A DNA stretch of 64,000 bases. Source: an uncultured Paracoccaceae bacterium (GTDB lineage: Bacteria; Pseudomonadota; Alphaproteobacteria; Rhodobacterales; Rhodobacteraceae). The first letter of the stretch is position 1. Each line of letters starts with the position of its first letter. The position numbers and the translations under genes are program-made. The stretch is taken from assembly GCA_947500825.1 (NCBI GenBank), contig CANMTR010000005.1, forward strand, positions 1 to 64,000, read 5' to 3'. This document shows positions 55,502 through 63,549 of the stretch, in pieces. The notes under the pieces are model-generated. The model saw only the letters and a list, made by a program, of their open reading frames with translations, ran no database searches and was not told the DNA's origin.

Positions 55502-55924
55502 TCAACTCACCCAGTTGGGCGCCAGGCGGTGCAGGGGCGTGGCCCGCACCGCGCGGTGGGTGGCCACCGCCGCGAGGGTCATTCCGGCCAGGAGCGCGAG
55601 GACGAAGCGCGCGCCCGCGGGAGCCACGAAGGGCGCGGCGGCGGCGAGGAACTTGGCCTCGCCCGCCCCCATCGCGCCGATGGTGGAAAGCACGATCCCC
55701 ATCGCGAGCATCCCCGCGCCCTGCGCGAGGCGCGCGATCACGACCGGGATCGGCAGGACCAGCGGCGCAAGCGCCAGGAACGCCAGGAAAAGGCAGGCAA
55801 CGGCCAAGTTGCGGATCTTCATCGCCCGCAGGTCCGAGAGGGCGACCCACGGACAGAGCGGCAGCACGGCAGGCAGGAACACCCGGGCCGCGCCGGGGGT
55901 GAGCGCGACGTCGCCGAGCATCAA
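55502..55924 (-). CDS. cpaA: Prepilin peptidase, CpaA/TadV-like (altered catalytic motif)
   Basis: This A24-type aspartic peptidase-like membrane protein (140 residues) cleaves Flp prepilin in active loci. The first catalytic Asp is present in CPWVALSDLRAMKIRNLAVA. The second site, expected as G-x-G-D, reads GAMGAGEAKFLAAAAPFV, with Glu in place of Asp. About five hydrophobic segments remain. The reading frame is open, but length and active site suggest reduced or lost activity, in line with decay of its neighbours. The start overlaps the stop of the TPR pseudogene by four bases. Confidence 0.7.
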   Translation of the reverse strand: MMLGDVALTPGAARVFLPAVLPLCPWVALSDLRAMKIRNLAVACLFLAFLALAPLVLPIPVVIARLAQGAGMLAMGIVLSTIGAMGAGEAKFLAAAAPFVAPAGARFVLALLAGMTLAAVATHRAVRATPLHRLAPNWVS

Positions 55925-56367
55925 GTCGTTACGTCTCGCGACAATGCGGCCAGTGTGCGCGCTGCCGGCTCGAAATGCTGCGGATGCGTGTCGAGGGAGT
56001 CCTGGAGGAGGCCGCGCCCCATGGCCACGTCGCCCTGCTTTGTCGCGCCGAGCGCCACAGTGTGGCGCAGCCGTGCCCGCTCGATCTGCGCAAAGGGCAC
56101 GACGGGCAGGGAATAATCGCGCCGCGCGCTTCGGACCAGGGCAAGGTTGCTCCTGGCGGTGAACAGGGCCGTATTCGACGAGATCGCGTCCTCGAAATAG
56201 GCGACCGCCTCGGCAGGGTCGGCCGACGAGAGCATGATATCATTCAGGGCAACAAGGTCGGCGGTACCGATCTCCGCGAACGCGCGATCGATTTCCGCAC
56301 GGTCGTCGTCGGCCTAGGCCATAGGGACGAGGCAGGCGGTGAGGGTCAGGGGAATGGCGTGGCACAT
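55921..56367 (-). pseudogene. TPR lipoprotein of the tad locus, interrupted by one stop codon
   Basis: The gene has an intact start: AAGGAGG lies before the ATG at 56367, and it opens MCHAIPLTLTACLVPMA, which looks like a short lipoprotein signal. A TAG at 56314-56316 (codon 18) interrupts the frame. The same frame then continues without a break to 55921 with ADDDRAEIDRAFAEIGTADL, DPAEAVAYFEDAISSNTALF and HTVALGATKQGDVAMGRGLL, ending in DTHPQHFEPAART. These are tetratricopeptide-like segments of the second TPR protein of Rhodobacterales tad operons. Only one nonsense mutation disables it, so it decayed late. Confidence 0.75.
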
Positions 56368-56853
56368 GGGCGCGCCTCCTTGCTGGCTGCTCGGTCGGGG
56401 CTCCGCCGTTCCGTCCGCGACTGAAGGCGCCAATCGCCGTTTCCATGTCGGACCAGCACGAAGCTCTCCTTTTGCGTGTCAGCGTAGAGAGACGCCTCAA
56501 GCTTGGACGGCGCCCGGCTCAGGTTTGCGCGGACCCCGTTCGATGGCGGCACGAAGCAGCGCCTCGGCCTGCCCCAGTCGGCCCAACTCCAGGGCGGCGG
56601 AGCCGAGACCGGACAGGATGTCAGCCTGGACCCCGGCCGTTCCGGCCGCGCAAAGATAAGCCTTGCGCGCGAGTTCGTATTCGCCTGCATCCAGAAGGCG
56701 ATGACGCACCTCTCCCCCGGCGACGGGCGTTCCCTCAGGGTCGATCGTGAGTAGAAGCGCCAGGCGCTCGGTACCTCGTCGTTTCTCGCGGCCTAGCCGC
56801 TTCTGGTCGACACCGCCCAGCGTTGTCGCGATCTCGTCGAGCGACGGACCCAA
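56346..56853 (-). pseudogene. tadD: tadD (TPR protein), frameshifted
   Basis: The N-terminal part, in one frame from about 56830, reads ALLLTIDPEGTPVAGGEVRH, RLLDAGEYELARKAYLCAAG and QADILSGLGSAALELGRLGQ, then AEALLRAAIERGP, typical of TadD TPR repeats. After a stop at 56497 the C-terminal end is found in another frame as LSRAPSKLEASLYADTQKES and FVLVRHGNGDWRLQ. The middle of the protein (several TPR units) is missing, so there is a deletion as well as a frameshift. Its 5' end is fused without a stop to the tail of tadC. Confidence 0.72.
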
Positions 56854-57190
56854 AAGGATGATCAGCTAAGGCGGGACAGGCAGCATCATCGTGGCGAGGG
56901 TCATTTTCCTCAGGCAAGGTGTCCCGCCTTCTCTTCGGCGCGCATCACCCGCTTGTCTCGCATCTCGACCCCCTAGACACGCGGCGCTTCGGCCACCGAC
57001 GTGCCGAAGGCGGCCGATTGGATCAGGACGGTGACGAAGTTCGACACGTCGCTCACCCCGGCGCGGATACCCATATCCCTCAGGGCCAGGGAGCGTTCCT
57101 TTTTGGCGCGTATCTCCTGGCTGGCCATCTCGTACTCGTCTGCCAGGGCGGCATATCCCGAGCGGCCCCATCGCCTGAAACAGGCAGAGA
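56815..57190 (-). pseudogene. tadC: tadC (type II secretion F-like membrane protein), truncated with stops
   Basis: Only the C-terminal third remains: ADEYEMASQEIRAKKERSLA, LRDMGIRAGVSDVSNFVTVL and IQSAAFGTSVAEAPRV, then a TAG at about 56975. Beyond it the same frame reads EMRDKRVMRAEEKAGHLA, and a shifted frame gives RKMTLATMMLPVPP, a second stop, and LIILLGPSLDEIATTLGG. These are the expected pieces of TadC in order. The N-terminal two thirds are deleted, and the remainder abuts the end of tadB. The gene cannot make a working inner-membrane platform protein. Confidence 0.78.
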
Positions 57191-57209
57191 GGCGGCGGCG
57201 TCCATGGCT

Positions 57210-58110
57210 CGGACCTTCATGTTCACGGGGCAGCACATGATGACCACGTCCGGGGCGAGGAAGAGGCCCACGATCACGCAGGTGGGGGTGAAACAGGTCG
57301 TTCCCCTGACCTCGTTGAACTAGGTCGGCTGCGAGGTAGTGAAGCACGATCAGGGCTCCCACCGGAAAGGCCGACAGGACCCAGCCTGACCGCTTCGCCT
57401 CGGCCGTGATCGCCTTCACGTGCCGGAACAAGCGAAACCGGGAGCGGATGACCTTCGACAGCCTGGCGAGCACTTCGGCCAGGTTCCCGCCGGAGGATCG
57501 CTGGATGGTGGCCGCCACCGCGAGGAACCGCGGGTCCTGCATGTCGAGCCGGTCGGCCATGGCTTTCGACGCCTCGACCACGCCGCGCCCGCAAGCGGCC
57601 TCGTCGGCGATCACGCTCATCTCCGTGCCGGGGGTCGGGGATCTCGATAGCCACGTCCATCAGCGCCGAGAAGAAGGGATGCCCCACACGCAAGGACCGC
57701 ACCATCAGGTCGATCCCGTCGGGAAGCTGCTCGTCGGTCAACTCCATCCGCTTCTTGGCGCGGCGCTGGACCCGGGCGACGATGCCGCCGACGGCCATTG
57801 CCAGGGCGGTCGCGACCCGAACCGGGAGAGCCGCCTGTGTGGCGAACGTCAAACCGGCGAAGGCCACTGCGCCGAGCACGGCCATCAGCGCCTCCGGTTG
57901 GTCCGGGGCGAAGGCGATGCTTGCCCGTTCCGCCTGCCGGACCAGGACCGCTTCGCGCCCGGCGTCGTGCCCGGCATCTCGAGCCGTCGGTTGGCCCACG
58001 CGCCCCAGGCGGGTCGAAGGGCCGAAGACGGCCAGATAGATGCCTTCCACAAGGAACAGGCCGCCGAGGAAGATAAGCGCGTATACGGTCGGTTCCGGAG
58101 ACAGCGTCAT
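57210..58110 (-). pseudogene. tadB: tadB (type II secretion F-like membrane protein), frameshifted
   Basis: The gene starts normally at 58110 (MTLSPEPTVYALIFLGGLFL, then VEGIYLAVFGPSTRLGRVGQ) and reads openly through KRMELTDEQLPDGIDLMVRS and LRVGHPFFSALMDVAIEIPD to about 57640. The homology moves to another frame (MSVIADEAACGRGVVEASKA; LDMQDPRFLAVAATIQRSSG; LAEVLARLSKVIRSRFRLFR; SGWVLSAFPVGALIVLHYLA). It then moves to a third near 57290, ending VGLFLAPDVVIMCCPVNMKV. Two frameshifts thus break a gene of otherwise nearly full length. Confidence 0.82.
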
Positions 58111-58113
58111 GGA

Positions 58114-59267
58114 TCAGCCCCCGGCCGGCTCGTAGAGCCGCGCGGGCGGGTCGTATTCCCACATCCGGAATCGCTCCGCGTAGTGGGAGCGCATGCCGAT
58201 AGCGATGAAGTGCTCCAGGATGCGGTTGTCGGGGGCGCGGCGGGTGCGCTCGAAACGAGACATCTCCTGCATCGTGATCACGCCCCCTCCATCCCCGTCA
58301 CCTCCAAGGTCGACACGATCCTACGCAACCCGTCCTGCAACCGCGTCGCCTGCAAGATGAGGTGCACGGCCGAGGCGATCTGCGCGCGCACGGCCTTCAG
58401 CGGCATCTCGATCCCTGCCATGGCGATCATGTTCTCCAGCCGCGAGACGGCGCCGCGGGCGGTATTGTCGTGGATCGTCGTCATCGACCCGTCGTCGCCG
58501 GGTTTCCTGACTTGCAGCATGTCGAGGACTTCCTCGCCGCGGGGCTCGCCCACGATGATGCGGTCGGGGCGTATCCTGCGTACATTCTTCAGGCGGTCGC
58601 GCTGGCTCATGGCGCCATGCCCCTCCACGTCGGCGGGCCGGCTTTCCATTCGGCCCACATGGGTCTGATGCAACTGCATCTCGGCGGTATCCTCGATGGT
58701 CAGGATGCGCTCGGCATCGTCGATGAAGGACGACAGGGCGTTCAATGTCGTGGTCTTGCCGGACCCCCCCCCGACACGATGACGTTGAGCAGGGTCGAGA
58801 CGCGGCTTGGAGATAGGTCGCCATTTCCTTTTGAACGCACCGTCTCGCGGATCATGCAGGCCAGCGAGGCGGCGAGCTTCTTCACCCGGACGCCCCGACA
58901 GGTCGGGGCGTCCGGGGGCGCCGCTGACCGCGAGGCGCAGCCGCTCCCCCGGCAAGTCCTCGGCCCGCATGGCGCGCAGGAGGCGCAGCGCGTTCTGGGC
59001 CGCGGCCGGTACATGCAGTCCGCGGGCCTCGGCCGCGCGGAGCGTGCCGGCAATTTCGGGCATCCGGCATTCGTCCTTGGAGTCGAGGGCCGGCATGACG
59101 ACCTCCAGCTCCGCGGCCTCGGGTCGATCGACGAAGCGCGGCGCCTCGTCCCAGGTCAGGTCGCCCAAATCCGACCCTGCAATCGCTTCCGGGTCTTCGA
59201 CCAGCAGGTCGAAGGCTCCCACGTCGCGGCTCACCGTCACGGCCCGGAGGGCGTCACCGCCGCCCAT
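58114..59267 (-). pseudogene. cpaE-cpaF (tadZ-tadA) deletion chimera
   Basis: The upstream half encodes the N-terminal domain of CpaE/TadZ (VTVSRDVGAFDLLVEDPEAI; EAPRFVDRPEAAELEVVMPA). From about 58770 it becomes the C-terminal half of the CpaF/TadA secretion ATPase (SGKTTTLNALSSFIDDAERI, ILTIEDTAEMQLHQTHVGRM, MRPDRII-type RIRPDRIIVGEPRGEEVLDM, AVRAQIASAVHLILQATRLQ). The Walker A start and all of the CpaF N-terminal domain are missing. A final frameshift after VTGMEGA (58278) leaves the true CpaF end (MQEMSRFERTRRAPDNRILE, YAERFRMWEYDPPARLYEP) in another frame to 58114. A deletion of well over a kilobase is implied. Confidence 0.8.
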
Positions 59268-59377
59268 AACCGGTCGATATCGGTGAAAAAGGCCGGGCCC
59301 TACATCTTGTGAGATCGTCGTTGATCGACGCGTAAGCTTCTGACTCTCCTGTCTCGAAGGGTCGGGAGGGCGCTACG

Positions 59378-60232
59378 ATGGTGGGACGGCTGGCGGCACA
59401 GGAGGCGCTCTTCTATCGGTTCCGGATCGAGGACCACATCCCGCAAGATCATCTACACGACGAATGCCATAGAGAGCCTGAACCGGGTGATCCGGAAATC
59501 GATCAAGACACGCGGCTCATTCCCGACCGACGAGGCCGCGACGAAGCTGATCTACCTCGCGATCCGCAACTTCGAGAAGGATGGCAGAAACGTCAGAGAA
59601 TGGTTTGCCGCTCGCAATCAGTTCGCCATAATGTTTGGCGAGCGCTTCGACGCTTGAGTATCTGAAACCGCATGGCCCGGTCCGGATACACAAAGTTCAG
59701 GACACTCCCGGCGGACAAAAGCCATGGCACCGCGCCCTTCTTGGCCTGGCTCCTGAAGCGGAAGGTAACCCCCTTCGTTCCGGTCCTCGACCGTAAGTCG
59801 CAGACCGACGGCAAGCTGACCCGAGACGCGTTTGTCTATGACAGGGACCGCGACTGTTTCGTCTGCCCCGAGGGCCGCGATCTGACCTACCGCAACATCA
59901 CCGTCGAAACCGGCGTGAAACGGTACAAGCCGACGACCTCTGCCTGCCGAGCATGTCCAAGGAAGCCCGAGTGTACCGACGCCTCCGTGCGGTCGGTCAT
60001 CCGCCTCGTCGACGAGGAGGCCCGGGAGACAGTCCGCGAGCTGATGGGCACGGACGCCTGCCATACCGCCCGGGCCCGACGGAAAAAGGTCGGGATGCTC
60101 TTCGCGCATCTCAAGCGGCACCTAAAATTGCGTCGCCTGCGCCTCCGAGGACTGACCCGAGCGACCGAAGAATTCCTCCTCGCCGCCACCGCACAGAACC
60201 TCAGGCGCTTGGTGAAGCTCTCGCCCGCCTGA
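59378..60232 (+). mobile_element. IS1182-family transposase remnant
   Basis: The left part, from the ATG at 59378, reads MVGRLAAQEALFYRFRIEDH and IPQDHL, the typical N-terminus of IS1182-family transposases. The right part, 59672-60232, reads FLAWLLKRKVTPFVPVLDRK, RDCFVCPEGRDLTYRNITVE, ACRACPRKPECTDASVRSV and VGMLFAHLKRHLKLRRLRLR, then ATAQNLRRLVKL, the family C-terminus with the DDE-domain end. The central part is lost and replaced by a piece of an IS256-type transposase. It interrupts the tad locus on the opposite strand between the OmpA-like and cpaE genes. Confidence 0.82.
59442..59657 (+). mobile_element. IS256-family transposase C-terminal fragment inside the IS1182 remnant
   Basis: This 71-codon frame reads RKIIYTTNAIESLNRVIRKS, IKTRGSFPTDEAATKLIYLA and IRNFEKDGRNVREWFAARNQ, then FAIMFGERFDA and TGA. 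It is an excellent match to the C-terminus of IS256-family transposases. Its 5' end starts exactly where the IS1182 N-terminus stops making sense (about 59442-59455), so the two sequences share the bases of the junction. It is a fragment with no upstream remainder. Confidence 0.85.
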
Positions 60233-60488
60233 TGGCGGGCGAAGCGGACTCCGCCTCGCGTACTTTCCCCAAAAAGCTCTCGACGACGCGTCGGCCAGCC
60301 GACAAATCTACATTTGGTGCCCAGCCTTTTTCACCGATATCAGGGAGGTTTGGGTCGTCTAGAATTGCTTCCGGGTGACTGCGGGACTCGTGGGGCGTGC
60401 CCCGGCCCAGCCTCCGGGTAGCCCACGATGGTGGCAGCAATTTGGCTGTCCTGGCGAAACTACCCGGGGCGGGGATACGATCGCCGGG

Positions 60489-60790
60489 TTAGAAGCTGCC
60501 GCCGGTCTCGAAGGCGCTCTTGTCGGGGCGTCTTTCCAACCCGGGGGCGGGAACGGCCGTTTCCACGTATTCGCGGAAGATCACCCGGGCGTACTTGCCG
60601 TTGAACCGGTCGCCGCGTCCCCCACGAAGCCGGCACCTCCATCGCCGTGGGCCGGTTCGCCCGTTCGCGCTCCTGCGTGACGATGATCGGCTGTGTCTCG
60701 GCGCAGGAGACGAGCGCCTCCAGCCGCCCCGGGTCGAGGCCGCAGCGTGCGATCTTGCCCGCCGCGTCGGGAAGGCGGGCACCGGGGACG
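60489..60790 (-). pseudogene. OmpA-like (CpaD-position) tad protein, 3' remnant
   Basis: One frame holds ARCGLDPGRLEALVSCAETQ, then PIIVTQERERANRPTAMEV, similar to the end of an OmpA-like domain (S-x-G-E-x-Q-P ... N-R-R). A second frame gives the C-terminus NGKYARVIFREYVETAVPAP and ends at 60489. The order fits the OmpA-like gene that follows cpaC in Rhodobacterales tad operons, as I remember. The N-terminal half is missing and the remnant is joined directly to the end of cpaC. Identification is moderate. Confidence 0.55.
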
Positions 60791-61975
60791 TCGCCAGCGC
60801 TTCCCCCCGCGCCGGCGAAACGAGGTGCGCGGTGACCACGAAGACCAACTCGGTCCGCTCGCGCTCGTGGTCGGTCGAGCGGAACAGCGTCCCCAGGACG
60901 GGGATGTCGTCCAGCCATGGGACCTGGCCCGCGAGATCGCGGAAATCGTCCTGGGGCAGGCCCGCGATGGCGAAGCCCTCGCCGTCGCGCATCTCCACCG
61001 TGGTGGTCGTCTCGCGCCGCGGGAATCCGTTGACCGCGAACCCCGCCTGGGTGACGGTTACGAAACTGTCGATGCTGGAGACGGCGATATTCAATTCAAC
61101 GTTGATCCGCCCGCCCTCTAACACGCCGGGGGCGAAGTTCAGTTCCACCCCGATGGGCTCGTAGTAGATGCGATCGAATCACCGCCGCTCGCGACAGGGA
61201 TCGGATACTCGCCCCCCCCACGAGAAAGTTCGCCTCCTGTCCCGACAGGGCGGCCAGGTTCGGCTCCCTCAGGGTACGGACCACGCCCTTGCCTTCCAGC
61301 GCCTCGAGCAGGATCTCGAAGCGCAGCGAATTGGTCCCGAAGCCCGAAGGCAAACACCCCCTGACCGTCGTCGCAGACACCGATCGGCTGACCTATGCCG
61401 CCGCCCAGGGCAAGATAAGTGTCGGTTTCTCTCAGGACGTCCTCGCCGCCCGGAGCGAGGGACGTGCTCAAGCTTTTGCTGACGGATCGGCCCGTTTCGG
61501 TGAACCGGACCTTGAGCGTAACCTGCCGGGTGCCGCCCACGCTCATCAGGTTCGACACCCGTTCCGGCGCGCAGCGCTCGGCAAGTTCCAGTGCCCGGTC
61601 GAGCGCGGTGATGCTGGAGCCCGTGCCGGACATGACGATGCCGCCATTCGCCGTGCGGACCTCGATCGGCTCGCCTGGCAGGATCTGGCGCAGGCGTTCC
61701 TGGCCGTCAAGGAGCGTCAGTGTCGCGCGTCCGGGCGTCTCGCCCAGCGCGTAGACGGTATTCTTCGAGAGGGTGGAGATATCGGCGATCGCGGCGGTGG
61801 CGATCGACAATTCGGCGAAGGGCGTATCGCTCTCGACCACGGCGGCGCGGTCCATCGACACCCGGAGCGCGGCGGAAGCAGCCGTATCGACGCCACGCAA
61901 TGTCTACGCGGCTGCAGGCGACACCGCCAAGGCCAACGCCAGCGCGCCGCATTTCAGGAATTTGTCGATCAGTAC
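60780..61975 (-). pseudogene. cpaC: cpaC (rcpA) secretin, multiply frameshifted
   Basis: A signal peptide segment (VLIDKFLKCGALALALAVSP) lies at about 61975-61907. After a frameshift comes the N-terminal secretin region (LRVSMDRAAVVESDTPFAEL; YALGETPGRATLTLLDGQER; EPIEVRTANGGIVMSGTGSS; ERVSNLMSVGGTRQVTLKVR). A further frame holds LRFEILLEALEGKGVVRTLR and EPNLAALSGQEANFLVGG, and yet another the secretin core (NFAPGVLEGGRINVELNIAV; DDIPVLGTLFRSTDHERERT; ELVFVVTAHLV). A short internal deletion before RLRQILPG is also likely. The outer-membrane pore of the pilus cannot be made. Confidence 0.85.
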
Positions 61976-62134
61976 CCGGCCTGCGTCGTGCCGTCGGGAG
62001 CGATACGGTCGGATCACGCGCCCGCCGTCGGGCGAGGATGAGGCCGAGAGGCACGGCTCGACAACGGCGCTGCAAATGCAACTTGAGATTGCTAGTGCCG
62101 GGGTAAACCCGCCTTTTTCATGCAGGGAAGCGGA

Positions 62135-62930
62135 ACCACCGCGTCGTCTCAGCACGGTGCTGGTTTCCTTCTGCGGGGGCTCAACGCGAGCCTCCTGGCG
62201 ATCCTTCTCGATCCCGAGCAGGTCGCGCTGATCGACTTCCACGGCCTCGGATACGGTTGAGCCGAGTGCGCCGACGAGCGCCAGGGAAAGACGCCGTGCG
62301 ATTGTGCCTGCGCGAGGGCCGCGACTAGGTGCGGCGTCGCCTCGACCGTGACGATGCGGGCGACGACGGCGCGGGTGCGCTCCGCGTCGGCGGACTGGTC
62401 CACGGCGACGATGCGTACCGCAGTATCGATGAGCTTGGTGGTCCTCCTGTCGTGGCCCGGCAGGATGCCGGTCCAGAAGATGTCGACGCGGCCGTTGGGG
62501 CGCGGGAAGCCCCATACGCCGGAGGCGACGCCGTCGCTGACCGCGAAGGCCCGCCGCCCCTCCGCAAGGCGCGCGGAGACGCCGGCACCCACCCCCGGCG
62601 CGGTCACCGTGCTCGCCAGGACCGGCTCGTTGAGCGTCATCGCCCCCAGGGCGGGGCGGGACACGTCCTGCCCCTTGGGAAACAGCTCTCCGGCGGTGAA
62701 GAAGATGCAGGCGGGCAGGAACTCGGTGGGCAGGCGGGCGAACTTCGGGTCATTCCCGGCCAGATTATCACCATAGCCAACATTGCGGTCGAGGACGACC
62801 ACCTGGGTCATGGGATCCGCGGCGTATCGGTGGCGGCCGTCTGTGCCGCGAGATAGTCGCGCGCTATCAAGATGGTGAAGCCGGACAGGGCGAGCCCTGC
62901 GACAAAGACGGCGGCGAAGATTAGGCGCAT
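62135..62930 (-). pseudogene. cpaB: cpaB (rcpC) pilus assembly protein, frameshifted
   Basis: The gene starts at 62930 with MRLIFAAVFVAGLALSGFTI and LIARDYLAAQTAATDTPRIP, an intact N-terminal anchor, then meets TGA near 62810. The body continues in another frame (MTQVVVLDRNVGYGDNLAGN; ACIFFTAGELFPKGQDVSRP; GVSARLAEGRRAFAVSDGVA; FWTGILPGHDRRTTKLIDTA), including the SAF-like domain. A second shift near 62300 leads to RRLSLALVGALGSTVSEAVE and VDQRDLLGIEKDRQEA. These parts match CpaB/RcpC in order and nearly full length. Confidence 0.85.
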
Positions 62931-63034
62931 GGAAATGTCCCCGTATGTCGAAGACGTATGTTCGCATTATCGCGGGCGTACTGGGCGCTTGGCCGAAGCC
63001 GGGCGTTCGACACAAGGCGGGGACATGCCCGAAG

Positions 63035-63244
63035 TTAGCTGCCCGGGGTAACCTCGAAAATAGAACCATCCGTCGTTCGAAGGTTCGTCCGGCTGTTGCC
63101 CGTGGCGCTGTCGAAGCCGGCCTGGATCGCTCCCACCACGGCAATCGCCAACCCCACAGAGGCGGCAGTCAGCACCACCCAGTCGATTGTCACGGCGCCG
63201 TCCTCGTTGTCGCGGAAATTCTTGAAGGTCTTGAAGAGGTTCAT
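63035..63244 (-). CDS. flp: Flp-family type IVb pilin
   Basis: This prepilin of 69 residues has a short basic leader (MNLFKTFKNFRDNEDGAVTI) with a cleavage site typical of Flp pilins near DGAVTIDW (Gly before the mature residues, Glu/Asp at +5). A hydrophobic segment of about 25 residues (VVLTAASVGLAIAVVGAIQA) and a short polar tail with a TxDGSIF segment follow. The gene is intact and of normal length. It would be the major subunit of the tad pilus, yet every assembly gene downstream is broken, so a pilus from this locus is unlikely. Confidence 0.85.
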   Translation of the reverse strand: MNLFKTFKNFRDNEDGAVTIDWVVLTAASVGLAIAVVGAIQAGFDSATGNSRTNLRTTDGSIFEVTPGS

Positions 63245-63360
63245 TCTGTGGCTCTCAGGGTTGAAGGCGGGCCCGGGCCAGCGAAGCGGCTCGGGAACGA
63301 GCTGGACCTCGCGCCGGAATCGGGCGCGATCCGGGCGCCCTTCGGGCTGTTCCGGGGGCT

Positions 63361-63549
63361 TCAGGGAAACGTCGACACAACTTGTGCGCGGTTTGGCGAA
63401 CCCTCACGCGGCACGGGTGCCTCGCCGGGAACGGCGAGCAGAGCGGCCGCCAGGAGGCCCAGCAGTGCTGCGCCCACCAGCGCCGGGTCCAGCACGATCT
63501 GGCCGTCCCTGGCGCGTGGGCGGCTCCGCGCTGCCTCTTGGCGGGTCAT
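63361..63549 (-). CDS. Small membrane protein upstream of flp
   Basis: This 62-residue protein starts MTRQEAARSRPRARDGQIVL and has one hydrophobic segment (about residues 22-40, ALVGAALLGLLAAALLAVPG), then a Pro-rich tail. The ATG at 63549 is preferred because AGGAG lies a short way upstream. It lies 116 bases before flp in the same direction and looks intact. Small single-span proteins in this position occur in other tad loci, but I cannot assign a family. Confidence 0.5.
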   Translation of the reverse strand: MTRQEAARSRPRARDGQIVLDPALVGAALLGLLAAALLAVPGEAPVPREGSPNRAQVVSTFP

